A program made the translations under genes and the position numbers. Shown here piece after piece: positions 46,690 to 57,000 of a stretch of DNA of 64,000 bases. Position 1 is the stretch's first letter; each line of letters opens with the position of its first letter. Origin of the DNA: Geosiphon pyriformis (lineage: Eukaryota; Glomeromycota; Glomeromycetes; Archaeosporales; Geosiphonaceae); the NCBI GenBank assembly GCA_016748015.1, contig JAAOMT010000070.1:188420-252419 (forward strand). Direction: 5' to 3'. The notes under the pieces were generated by a model that was given only the letters and a program-made list of their open reading frames with translations, was not told where the DNA came from and did no database searches.

Positions 46690-47060
46690 ACCCATTACAG
46701 TGATGTACACTGATGCGAAAGTAGATGGACATCTGATCAAACTCATCCTTGATAGTGGTTCAGCAGGCAGCATTATTACACAACAACTTATGGACCAATT
46801 AAGTCACTGAGTTGATCGGGCTGCTAGTGCTCATATAATTACTGCTGATGGAGCAACTAAAACCCCAATTGGCGAGATAGATGACTTCTCATTTGAAGTC
46901 AATAGCATCATCACTCCCATCAAAGTCTTGGTAATAGAAGCCACCCAATACCAAGCTCTAGTTGGTAATAACTGGCTGTTCAAAACCAATGCTGTTCTGG
47001 ACTGGACAATGCAAGAGCTCTAACTAAGTGTCAATGGTCAACACACACATGTGCCAGCCA
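46690..47060 (+). pseudogene. Aspartic protease region of the Ty3 element
   Basis: Contains the catalytic triplet D-S-G at 46751 in LIKLILDSGSAGSIITQQ, followed by a hydrophobic flap region and QALVGNNWLFKTNAVLDW, typical of retropepsin-like proteases. In-frame stops occur at about 46808 and 47021. It would process the Gag-Pol polyprotein. Confidence 0.8.
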
Positions 47061-47399
47061 TGTGTGGCCACTTCAAGGTTCCTTCAAAAGAGGAACTATT
47101 GATAGAGCTGGAGGAAAAAAAAAAGCCTATCTGGGAAGCTTTTCAAGTCTCCTGGGCCGATGCTGATCACAATGAACTACCACCCATACTCTCATGGAAT
47201 GACAAGAGAAAGAAGAAAGAAGAAGAACTTACTTAGAAACCAAACCTAGGAGCATGGGGTAAGAATAAACTAAGCAAATTAACTGCCAAGTGGACCTGGG
47301 AACAAAAGAGAAAAGGGAAAGAAAAAGAAAACGACCAACCACCAAGCACCAATTCAACTCATATCCCATACTCTATGCCACCACAAACAGAATACCGTT

Positions 47400-48050
47400 A
47401 ACCCAAACTAGTATGCATCAGTTGTGGTAAAAAATTGTCAACAATGAGCACATGCTGTAGTAAGGACAAAGAATAGACAACAGCAACTGAATACTACTGT
47501 CACCCATGTGTTTTTGAATGCAATGGATGACTGCCAAAAATAGGAAAATGGGACGGTACTTTGTGTCTAGCCTGTGAAGACACTCTTTTGGATAAAGGAA
47601 TGTGGAAAAACATTCCTGGAAGAGGGGGAGCATGCGACAAAACATGCCAATACACAATTCTGATCAACGACTGGGTACGAAAGGGAATTCCAATCGACAA
47701 CACCTGGAAGCGAGCATTAAGACGCCTGGAAGGATACCCACATGACAAAAATGAGATCTGGAGAATGGCATATGCTATGTCTGAAGGCGCTACAACAGAG
47801 GAGCTGAGAAAAATTAAGGACAACCCACTATTACTGTCAGAACCAGAATATGTCCAAATGTTTGATGTTTTTGGCAATGTTGAGGAGAACCCAGAAGAAT
47901 TTTACGAACACTACCAGTGACTAGCACCCACAAGAGAAAAACAAGAAAAATGTTTAGCACAGCTAAATACTTGATTATGTGACTACTGTTTGATTTCATG
48001 TGACTTCCAATATTGTAATAAGTGTGACCTCATTTACAATCCACCACCAT
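47400..48050 (+). pseudogene. Conserved cysteine-rich domain between protease and dUTPase, unknown function
   Basis: Paired cysteines occur in order: CISC (47414), YYCHPC (about 47497), CLAC (47568), ACDKTC (about 47632), LCDYC (about 47978), then CDFQYCNKC (about 48000-48026). Between them lie PGRGGACDKTCQYTILINDW and LEGYPHDKNEIWRM, both also present in the minus-strand element at 6960-7650. The cysteine pairs suggest two or three zinc-binding sites. I know no Ty3 domain with this pattern in this position. Stops at about 47467, 47528 and 47918 break this copy. Confidence 0.7.
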
Positions 48051-48299
48051 GCATGATCTACATGATCCTCGAAGAAGAAGAACTAATCAGCAGCTGCACA
48101 TCAGAATTGGAATCACCATTCAATTCCAATTCAAACTCTGACAATGACAATAACGAGAATAACGGTTCCAGCTCTGTTCAAAATAGCAATAACAATGATA
48201 ACAATATTAACTCAGATTTAAACTCCAACTCAAACTATGAACAATATATTGCACTTCCTGACCTCACCAAGGAACAAAAACTAAAATAGTTCAGCGATA

Positions 48300-49024
48300 A
48301 TAATGAAGGTATTTTGCTAGAATGTGCATACAATACTGATGCAGAATTTGATCTGAGATATTTAGAAAAAGATACCATCAAATTGGAACCACATTCACGC
48401 ACCTACATTGATCTGAAAGTAGCTTTAGAAATTCCAGCAACAACAATGATTCAACTAGCATCTAGAAGTAGTTTAGTGAAAAGAGGGATAAACATCAGAG
48501 GAGGAATAATTGATGCAGGATACATAGGAAATATTATTGCTATGCTACAAAATGACTCTGAAAAGGCCTATATCATAGAGCCAAACAAAAAGATAGCACA
48601 GACAATATTCCTGCCTCTGGTTAGAGTAACTCAGTTAGTATTAGTGGAAAAGAGGGAGAAATTAGGAATAACAGCAAAAGGAATACAGAGATTCGGATCA
48701 ACGGGTAGAATAGATGTACCAGTTAATATGGCAGAGGAAAAAATTGTTGGGCAAGGAGAAATTATCTCAGCCGGTCAAGCTATTTCCATTCCACCATACA
48801 ACCAGTACATGCTAGCAATAGAAAAGAAGGAAAAAGACCAAGCACAAATTTTTGAAGCAGAAGCCAGTCTTTGTGAATTAGGAGAAGTTGGACTCATCAA
48901 TCTCCACATACCAGTCAAAGATTACAGCCACATCAAAATTCCCATCTACAACAACACAGGAAATGTCATAGTAATACCAGCCAGAATCATCATTGAATAC
49001 TTAAACACTGAAATAAAGGATTAA
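48300..49024 (+). CDS. dUTPase domain of the Ty3 polyprotein (open), with C-terminal extension
   Basis: Counting from the Met at 48314, the five trimeric-dUTPase motifs are all visible. They are AEFDLRY (10-16; usual form AGxDL), ASRSSLVKRG (49-58), GGIIDAGYIGN (63-73, with catalytic D67 and Y70), KKIAQTIF (92-99), and RFGSTGR (126-132). The enzyme hydrolyses dUTP to dUMP and limits uracil in newly made cDNA. A further about 100 residues include a VPVNMAEE block and IHIPVKDYSHIKIPIYNNTG-like text, which resembles a linker or second beta domain. The segment is part of the polyprotein frame, so it is not an independent gene. It is preceded by an acidic Asn/Ser-rich linker (48050-48290). Confidence 0.85.
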
Positions 49025-49129
49025 CCACCAAACTTCATTCCAGACTTTCCACAACTTTGTGGATATGTCAATATCACATCACAAACAATATAAGATGAAG
49101 TGAATGTTATTTGCTCTAACCAGAACAAT

Positions 49130-50010
49130 TGAAACAAATGAACATGGAAAACTTAGATTCACTCTAACGTATGCAACTCAAAATGTTGCTCAACCAATTC
49201 AATGACATCTTTGTCAGCAAAAATGAGTTTGGCCGAACTGACATCATCCAGCATCAGATCAAGACTGGAAATGCAATGCCAATTAAACAAAGAGCATACA
49301 GAGTGCCACCAGCCAGCCATGAGATTATTTGTCAAGAGATAAACCGAATGCTTAACAATAGGCTAATTCAGTCATCAATGAGCCCATGGTTGTTACCAGT
49401 GGTATTCGTCTGTAAGAAAAATGGAAAAATCCAATTTTGTGTAGACTACAGAAAACTCAATAGTGTAACTCATGGAGACAGTTATCCAACTCCATGAATA
49501 CAGAAATTATTCAATGCTTTCGGTGGGAACAAATGATTCTCAACATTAGATTTGGACAGTGGTTACTGGCAAGTAGCTATGAATCCAGCCGACAAAGAAA
49601 AGATGGCATTCACTACGAGAGAAGAGAATTTTGAATTTGAAGTGATGCCATTTGGCTTAACCAATGCCCCAGCAACTTTCCAACAGCTAATAGAAATTGT
49701 TTATACTAGCTTATTGTGAAAATCAGTAGTTGTATACTTGAACAACACCAATGTATTTTCAAAGATGTTTAATGATCATCTTCATCATCTTCAACAAGTG
49801 TTCGAAAGACTAAAAAGAGCAGGACTAAAGTTAAATGCAACAAAGTACTTCTTTGGCAAGACAGAACTAAAATTCTTAGGACACATAGTCAGCAAAGATG
49901 GCATCAAAATGAATTCGGAGAAAATAGAGATAGTAAAGAACTTTCCAGTGCTGACCAATATGACAGAACTGAGATCATTCTTAGAATTCGCCAGTTACTA
50001 TTGACATTTT
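49130..50010 (+). pseudogene. Reverse transcriptase of the Ty3 element (catalytic DD changed to NN)
   Basis: The open parts are 49171-49497 and 49738-50004. Motifs include [58 protein letters not shown] (about 49552-49590) and [14 protein letters not shown]. The active site at 49735-49746 is YLNN where YLDD is required. ELKFLGHIVSKDGIKM and LRSFLEFASYY follow. Stops at 49498, 49534, 49719 and 50003 stand at Arg or Trp positions of the family pattern. The frame differs from the dUTPase frame because of an indel near 49100. Confidence 0.88.
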
Positions 50011-50079
50011 ATCAAGAACTTCTCCAAGATACTGCAGCCACTCAACCAACTGCAAAACAAAAATACAAAATATGAATGG

Positions 50080-50523
50080 ACAGAAAATCAACAAGAAGCT
50101 TTTGATATTCTGAAAAAAAAACTCATCCAAGCTCTAGTACTGATCTATCCAGATCACAGCAAATCATTCATCATCACCACAGATGCATCCAGCCAAGCAT
50201 TAGGAGCAGTACTATCACAGAAAAAACCAGACGGCAGAGAACATCCAGTAGCGTATGCCAGCAGAGGTTTAACATCAGCCGAAAAGAACTATGGAACACT
50301 GGAACAAAAACACTTAGCAATATACTGGGCAGTCATGAAATGGAAAGAATACTTGAGCCAGAAGTTTAAAGTATACACAGATTACAAAGGATTAACATCA
50401 CTTCAAAAACAAGAATTTGGAGATAGAAGACAGTCAAGATGGAAAATGGCACTCGCATCATATAATTATACTATACATTTTAAAAAAAGAAAAGACAACA
50501 GAAATGTGAACAGTTTATTGTGA
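50080..50523 (+). pseudogene. RNase H of the Ty3 element
   Basis: Reads ILIYPDHSKSFIITTDASS-type text with the first Asp intact (about 50178). It continues LGAVLSQKKPDGREHPVAYA, KNYGTLEQKHLAIYWAVMKW with the Glu, and VYTDYKGLTSL with the Asp. A stop ends the frame at 50521. An A-run near 50596-50605 probably carries the frameshift that precedes integrase. Confidence 0.82.
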
Positions 50524-50659
50524 ATGAGACAAATCTAAGAACATTTCAACCCAAAAATATAACAAAACCAGAACAATACCAATGGAAAAATACAACAAAA
50601 AAAAAATGAACATACAAAAATATCAACAATTGCAACATTATATAAACACTCAACAGTTC

Positions 50660-51988
50660 AAGAAAAATTTATCTCAAACAGAATAAAAGAGTATCAAACA
50701 ACAATCAAAATATTTTATCACTCACCAAAATATCCTTTATTGGAAAAATAGAAGAGATCCAGATCAACCAACCAGAGTAATTACAGAACCAGAAAAAAAG
50801 ACAATATTATTCAACATGTACTTAAATCCAACAGCAGAATACTTTTACAAAGAAACAACCATGGAAAGAACCAGAAAGAGATACTATTGGCCATCAATAT
50901 ACCCAGACATTATTTAATATGTTCAAAATTGTGATGCTTGTCAGTGAAAAGGAGAAACAAGATTCAGTGAACCATTAAGACCAATCAAAGTGAGACAACT
51001 ATTTGACTATATTGGAATTGATTTAGTTGGACCATTAACAATCACCAGCAGAGGAAACAGATACATAGCAGTAGCTATGGACTATCTCACTAAATGGCCA
51101 GAGGCGAAAGCAATTCAAAGAGCGGATGCAGAATCTGTTGCCAAATTTGTTCATCAGGATTTGATTTGTCAACATGAATGTCCAAAAAAATTATTATCAG
51201 ACCAAGGAACTCATTTTGTGAACAAAACATTAACAGAATTGAGCCAAAAATTCGGAATCAAGAGACCATTATCATCACTATACCATCCACAAACCAACGG
51301 ATTAGTGGAAAGATTTAACAGAACATTGTGTGAAGCAATAGCTAAGCTCAGTCAAGAAAACCAGAACGATTGGGATTTGTTCATACCATCAGTACTATTT
51401 GCTTATTAGACAATAAAACAAAATACTACACAAGCAACACCATTTGAATTAGTGTATGAGAGAACAGCAACATTACCAATAGAGAGAGAAATTAATACAT
51501 ATCCAACTGAACCAATAACAGAAGAAAATTTTCAAGAGACATTGCTGAAAAGAACATATGACTTAATAGAAACATTGGAAAACAAACAAAGAAAAGCAGC
51601 TGATAATATTCAAAAGTCACAAGAAAAACAGAAAGAAAAACATGATAGTCAACTACCAGACAAATCAGTTGAATTCAAGATTGGAGACAAAGTATTACTA
51701 TATTGTACCAAAGCAGAAAAACAATAGAGTGGAAAATTTGACCCCAAATGGGACGGACCATTTCACATAGAAGAAATTCTAAGAAATAAAGCTTACAAAT
51801 TAAGATTGGATAACAAATTTTTAACCAAAGCAGCACATGGAGATTGACTGAAACCATATTACAACATCATACTACCATCTACCAGTAATATTCCACAATT
51901 AGGAGTACAGAGAATACTAGTCCAACCAAATGAAATTCCACAAGATCTGGAACCAATCGTTATTATTGACAACAACATGTTAAATTAA
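50660..51988 (+). pseudogene. Integrase of the Ty3 element
   Basis: In the zinc-binding part (50810-50950) one His of the HHCC set reads Tyr (AEYFYKETT against AEHFHK in the other copy). The core shows D in IGIDLVGPL (about 51015), D in LLSDQGTHFVN (about 51198) and E in NGLVERFNRTL (about 51306). The C-terminal part includes FKIGDKVLLYCTKAEKQ and GPFHIEEILRNKAYKLRLDN. No chromodomain is present. Stops at about 50914, 50946, 51406, 51724 and 51844 inactivate it. The polyprotein frame ends at 51986-51988. Confidence 0.88.
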
Positions 51989-52012
51989 TCCATCAAAAGA
52001 ATATATAAAAAC

Positions 52013-52675
52013 ATGGTAGATGTGACAGGAAATATCAGAAAAATGGAAATTACAGACAACATTCACTCACTAGCACAACAACTTTTTCAATTAATCCAAC
52101 ACCAGGAAATGGAGATTACAATCAATCAACAAACTATTCGATATCAAGATATTAGAAAGACATTGCAACTTAGAACACAGAAGAAAACTGAAAATACTGT
52201 GGACAAAATTATTGCAAAAGTAAAATTAGCAATAAAAGAGTCAACAAAAGAGTCACTATATCAAGAGTTAACTAAAGAAACTTGGAATTGGTGGATACAA
52301 CAATTTCCACAAAACTATTGTTATTTTTACTTGGGACAACACGTAAATATTCAAAATCTATATATGGATAAAACAAAGCGATTATTCGACAAAAGAATAC
52401 TACAACAATTAGAACATTTTGTGGGAAAGAACAACTTATCCACACAGGCCTAAGTCATATACCAAATACACACAGCATTTTAGGATAGACCAGAAATATT
52501 GTTCAACAAAGCAATAGATATGGTTACCAGTAATCAATTGGGAAAAATCACCAATGCTCAATTTGAAAAATTACAAACCCAAATAACACAAATAATTCTT
52601 GAAAACAAAATCCAGTAAATACTTCAAGAGGGGGAATTAAAGGAGTTGGATTTCGATGGAGCTCAATATTAAAAA
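52013..52675 (+). pseudogene. Extra ORF between integrase and 3' LTR, unknown function (best-preserved copy)
   Basis: Open from 52013 to 52453 (146 aa) and then readable through stops to about 52675. It is predicted alpha-helical, polar, Gln/Lys-rich, with a central WNWWIQQFPQNYCYFYLG and a following LYMDKTKRLFDKRILQQLEH. No signal peptide, membrane segment or catalytic motif is visible. Homologous ORFs occupy the same place at 13976-14639 and, in a more distant subfamily, at 3121-2440. Its own ATG follows the pol stop by 24 bases, so it needs a separate message or re-initiation. Confidence 0.7.
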
Positions 52676-52686
52676 AGAGGGAATAA
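52671..52686 (+). other. Polypurine tract before the 3' LTR
   Basis: aaaaaagagggaataa directly precedes TGTTAC of the 3' LTR, the expected place for the plus-strand primer. Confidence 0.75.
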
Positions 52687-53500
52687 TGTTACTCATAGAA
52701 ATATAAAAAATATATTAGCATGATTATTAGCCAATCAGAAGTAGACATAGTAAAGGTAGAATTCCAGGATTCTTCTTAGAAATTGCAGTATTCCAGGAAT
52801 TTCAGGATTCCCTGATGAGGAATTGCAGGATTTCAGAATTCCAGGATTCCAGGAATTCCAGGATTCCTGTCATGAAGAATTGAGGAATTGAGGAATTTCA
52901 ATTATGTATATATAGCAGTAGTGTTAGAAACAGAAAAGACAGAATCGATACCACAGAATCCTTAGTCTAAAAACAAAATCATCAAATAAATAATTATTTC
53001 ATATCTCAATTCGCTCTCCACTATCAACACTTCATGTTGATAGTAATTGATACATAACCACACTGGAACAATAGCTCTTAATCACAGCTATTGACGGGAT
53101 ACTAAATCTGCAAATCACCTTGACTTATTTCTTTAAATTTCTTTATTTTTCTTTATTTTCTGTGATTTTGTTATTATGTACTAACCAATTGATTAAAAAC
53201 ACTGATTACTGATGTCAAGGATTGTCTGGTAAAAGACCTCTGCAAGAGGGTAGGCCATGTACAGAAGATATGGAATACTTACTAGAGAATTGTTGGCCAC
53301 CAAGCCGAAAAAAGAATTGACAGACTTGTGAGTCTGGGAAGCTACAGATAAAACCATTATTGAATCTCTGTCCATTATACAAAAAACTCCATCAAAACCT
53401 TTAGATACAACCCTTCCAGAACATCATCAACAGAAATAGCTTTTGAGCACCAAGTTACAGGTTTTATTTAATCCAACCAAAGAAATATTCACCTGTAACA
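52687..53500 (+). repeat. 3' LTR
   Basis: Aligns with 43398-44234 apart from short deletions in the gaattcc block (52757-52895). It ends CCTGTAACA and is followed by the duplicated GTGG. Confidence 0.92.
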
Positions 53501-54240
53501 GTGGTTTTTTAGTTGGTAATGTTGATTGAATTCATACTGTGGCTGTTTGACATCTCAATTTGCACATGCTATCAGGTTCTACAAACAGAGCTTTTGCTGG
53601 CTTGTGCACTTATTTTATGAAGGCTGTTTATGGAAGGCTGTCTGTTGCTGTTAGGAAAAGGCTTTATAACAGACATTATCCTGGTGTTTTATGTTTACAT
53701 TGTGATAAGGTTTAGTTTTCTGATTATATGTTTACATGTTGTAAAAAGTTTGACTCTTGCAAAGTAATTTTGTTTGAACATATTTCTTGTTGGAAGTTTC
53801 TGGCTGGTTCTTATCTTTTTGCCCCTTCTGTAGTTGTGGAATCTCTTCTTTCATGTTTATTTGATGTAAGTTTGTACACTCTTTTCTGCAAAAGCTATAT
53901 GCTTATGGGGTGGTTTGAAAAAGCAGTGCAAATTTTCAATGATCATAAAGAGGCTGCTTAAATCTTGGTTAATTTTGCACATAATTTGGATGTTCTACAC
54001 CATTTTGAGTTATGGGGTTTTAGGTTTAGGTTTAGAGTAAATATGAAGAGGAATAATTTAGTCAGTAATTCAGGAGTGGTGTCAGTGTTGTTCATTGGCT
54101 TATTGCCAGTTTTGTTAGATGGAATGGCTAGATTGATTGGTATTGATGATTTGTTTGGGATTAGTTTTGGTTTCTACAAACCTTGTTTGTTTTTTACTGG
54201 CTTAAGTGGTGGAGCTACTGTTTGCATAGGAGCTTAGTGT
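53501..54240 (+). pseudogene. LINE ORF2, second part (CCHC finger and tail)
   Basis: Continues the reading cut at 43397: FLVGNVD, then LCTYFMKAVYGRLSVAVRKR. The finger is VLCLHCDKV...DYMFTC (about 53686-53740, with His as Tyr). The tail has SKSYMLMGWFEKAVQIFNDH and ends in FFTGLSGGATVCIGA at 54237. Stops lie at 53528, 53548 and 53713. Confidence 0.8.
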
Positions 54241-54391
54241 TGCTTTAATTAGTTTAAGTGACTGATTACATGTGATAAATCCATGAATTGCATCTAGCTG
54301 GAGTTTATAATTTTGACTCTGTATACTAGATAGTAATTGGGCTACACTTATTAAACATTAATAATAATTTAAGATGAATCTAGTTGTAACA

Positions 54392-54476
54392 ACTTGTTAC
54401 ATAAAATAACTTGTTACATAAAACAACCTATTACATAAAACAATTTGTTATATAAAACAACTTATTACATAAAACA
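54392..54476. repeat. 17-bp minisatellite, five units
   Basis: Units acttgttacataaaata, acttgttacataaaaca, acctattacataaaaca, atttgttatataaaaca and acttattacataaaaca follow without gaps, 26 bases after the LINE 3' end. Confidence 0.95.
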
Positions 54477-54999
54477 ATCTTGAAAATAGCTTCAATTAGG
54501 ATTGAAAATTTTATTAAATTTTAAAAAAATAACATGTAATAATAATGTATATTATTTATTTTTATTGGATAAATTAAAGTTAGATTATTAATTTTACTAA
54601 AAATAAATACAATGTTTAATTATTGTAAAGTAAGAAATAAACAAATAATTGATTAAATCTTACCTAATTTTGATATCTTGTACTATTATATTTTAAAAGA
54701 CTACATCTACTACAAATGTATTTTGTGCATAATTTTTTTTTCAGTAGCAGACTTATAATATTTGGTTTTTGGGCATTTTTTACATTATAATACTAATGAA
54801 TTTTCAATTTGTTCAAGCTTATTTTCTTTATTAACATTATTAACTTAATTGTTCTCTAAGACTTAGTCTTAATTTTAAAGTATAAGTACTACTTTTTTAT
54901 ATTGGCCAAAAATTGTTTTAACTATATTATTATCTTATTATAATTGTTATATTTAATAGTGAACTGAGCAGTCTGTTATATAAGTTCTTATACTTAATC

Positions 55000-57000
55000 A
55001 TATTTTTGTTTTTTCTGTGCTGCAAAATATAAAATATTAGTAATGGTCTTAGATATAGTTAAAAGATTTGTAATTACTATTTTATTAAAAGAATTTTTTG
55101 TAGTCTTTTGATTTACAAAGCAAAAAGCTTTAATAACTAAATTATTGTCTTTTTTTTTATTAGTATACTATTGTAAAAATATTATTTAAATATAAAACTC
55201 CACAATTTTTAAATATAGTATTACTTAAAAATAATAACAACAAACAATACTATAAAATATATTAAACAAATATGAATAAAGATAAGAAATAAAATTAACA
55301 ATTATAATAAAATGTAAATATTTACTGTTTTTTAGTCATAAATTTATAATCTTCTATATTTTTTTAATATTTTTTTATTAATTTTAGCAACTATTAATTT
55401 CAATAAAATTTGTTTCATATCATACAAATTTTCAATAAAATTATTTATTATATTAAGACTAAAATCTTAAATATTAAAATATTGTTAGATAAATAACTTA
55501 AAAAAGTACACTAGAAAATAAATTTTTTTACTTTATTATAAGTATTAATATTCAATAATAATTAACTTACAATAAAGTATAAATATTGTGCCATTTTTAA
55601 ATATTCTATGGATAAGATATAAAGTATAAAGTATTAAGTTATTTGTTTGTCAATCTTAGAAAAGAGAGCATAATTAATTAATATAATTTTTATACAAAAT
55701 AAAAGTATATAATATTTAAAAAAATAATTTTATTTTATCTTACTTTTAAGTTTTGTGTTTAATACACCAGCAAAATCAAACTGCTATTTGCTAAAAGCAT
55801 ATATTTAATAATATTATTGAAACTTTTAATGCAAGAGATAGTTTGAATTCCTATAATAAATATTTTTGATATAAATATATAGGCCTATGTTTGTTAGCTG
55901 GAATAAAGAGCTTTTATTAGATAATTTTTAGCATTAATATATGTTTTAGTAAGTTGTAATTATTATTCATAAAAATTTTTTTCATATAAACTATTGTAAC
56001 ATAGAAAAAAATCATGAACAAGGCTTTTATATTAATTGTAAAGCTTTAATTTGAGATTTTTTAATAAGTTTTCATTAATGTAAAAAATACAATAAATTTG
56101 ATAAGTTGTTTTATATACTTGAGCAACTGCTGCAAAATTAATATTGGTAATAAATATTAATAATTTTGTTATTATTGCTTTTTTTATGTATTTTAGAATT
56201 CATTTATACAATTCAACAGTTTTATCTAATACAAAAACTTGTATAATAAGATAAAATTTTGTGTTATTGTTTACAATAAAAAAAAAATGGTATCTGATAA
56301 TAATTAATCTTTGCTATATTGTTATTAAAACAATATTATAATATTTTAACCAAAAAACAACTTGTATAGAAAACATCCAAAATATACAAGTAAGCTGATT
56401 TTCATTAATTTCAAACTCTATAATTTATTTAGGATTATTTGATTTGCAATTCATAAAAGTTGTCAACAAGCAAAATGTATCATGTTTTTTATTGCCATAA
56501 ATTTTAAATTTTTGTATTGTATTTGTAAAGTCACAATTAAAAATAGATGCTATTGAAAATTTTACTTTTAATAATTTTTTAGGTAGTAATTAATAGATTT
56601 ACATATTTTATAAAAAATCAGATTTTCTGAAGAATATTATCTGAAAATTTTCAAAACATTAAAGCATATTTTCTAATATTAAGATATAATAAATAATTGT
56701 ATATATCATCAAGAGTAATAAGAGTTATTTTGTATTAGTTTTTAATACAGTTGATATTAACATGCTAATTATATCCTTGATATTTTAATTTGGTATTCTA
56801 ATAATTTTAAACATTGATTTTTTTTTGGTTTATATTGGTTGCCAAATTTGCATCTAAAAATACAATGTTTAAGATGTTGTTCTAATCTTTTTTGTATAAC
56901 TTCAAATTCTTGTTGTTTATTATAAGTCTTTATAATTACATTAATATCTTTTTATGTTTTAAAAACATAATTAGTACAAAGTTTTATAATTAAATAAATA
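55000..57000 (-). pseudogene. Decayed MULE-family (FAR1-like) transposase
   Basis: Read on the minus strand through stops. A FAR1-type N-terminal zinc-binding block, HCIFRCKFGNQYKPKK, lies at about 56845-56895, followed by ITLDDIYNYLL (about 56705-56740; His of DxHNH is Tyr). Then come EFEINENQLTCIFWMFS (about 56365-56420), VELYKWILKYIKKA (about 56175-56215) and FITNINFAAV with the TD of the catalytic core as TN (about 56125-56155). Next are INENLLKNLKLKL (about 56040-56080), FYLCYNSLYEKNFYEQ, and KIFIIGIQTISCIKSFNNIIK (about 55805-55870). NNFIENLYDMKQILLKLIV lies at about 55390-55450. Order and wording fit MULE/FAR1 transposases. Terminal inverted repeats were not found. Confidence 0.7.

Larger units (their letters stand above)
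43398..53500 (+). mobile_element. Complete Ty3/gypsy LTR retrotransposon with dUTPase, about 10.1 kb
   Basis: LTRs at 43398-44234 (837 bp) and 52687-53500 (814 bp) start TGTTAC and end GTAACA. Target duplication GTGG is at 43394-43397 and 53501-53504. Inside are a PBS, one long Gag-Pol reading frame broken by stops and about two frameshifts (near 49090-49110 and near 50590-50660), an extra ORF, and a polypurine tract. It keeps more open reading than the two other copies and is the best template for the family. The RT active site is YLNN, so it cannot mobilise itself. Confidence 0.92.
38826..54365 (+). mobile_element. 5'-truncated LINE split by a Ty3 element (38826-43397 plus 53501-54365)
   Basis: Homology begins inside ORF1, just before its zinc knuckle, typical of incomplete reverse transcription. 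ORF2 reading stops at 43397 and resumes at 53501 after the inserted element, with GTGG duplicated. The 3' end is tatactagatagtaattgggctacac, ttattaaacatt and a short A/T tail at about 54365. Confidence 0.88.

Noticed and set aside
49090-49170. Programmed frameshift between dUTPase and RT
   Set aside because: No slippery heptamer or structure seen at the shift, and a second shift exists later; single-base decay is simpler.
28430-52000. Stop-codon reassignment as an explanation for frequent in-frame stops
   Set aside because: The stops replace Trp, Gln and Arg in different places and the other copies have sense codons there; the intact gene at 35568 needs no recoding.
54392-54476. CRISPR-like array
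   Set aside because: Units are contiguous without spacers and the genome is eukaryotic; it is a minisatellite.
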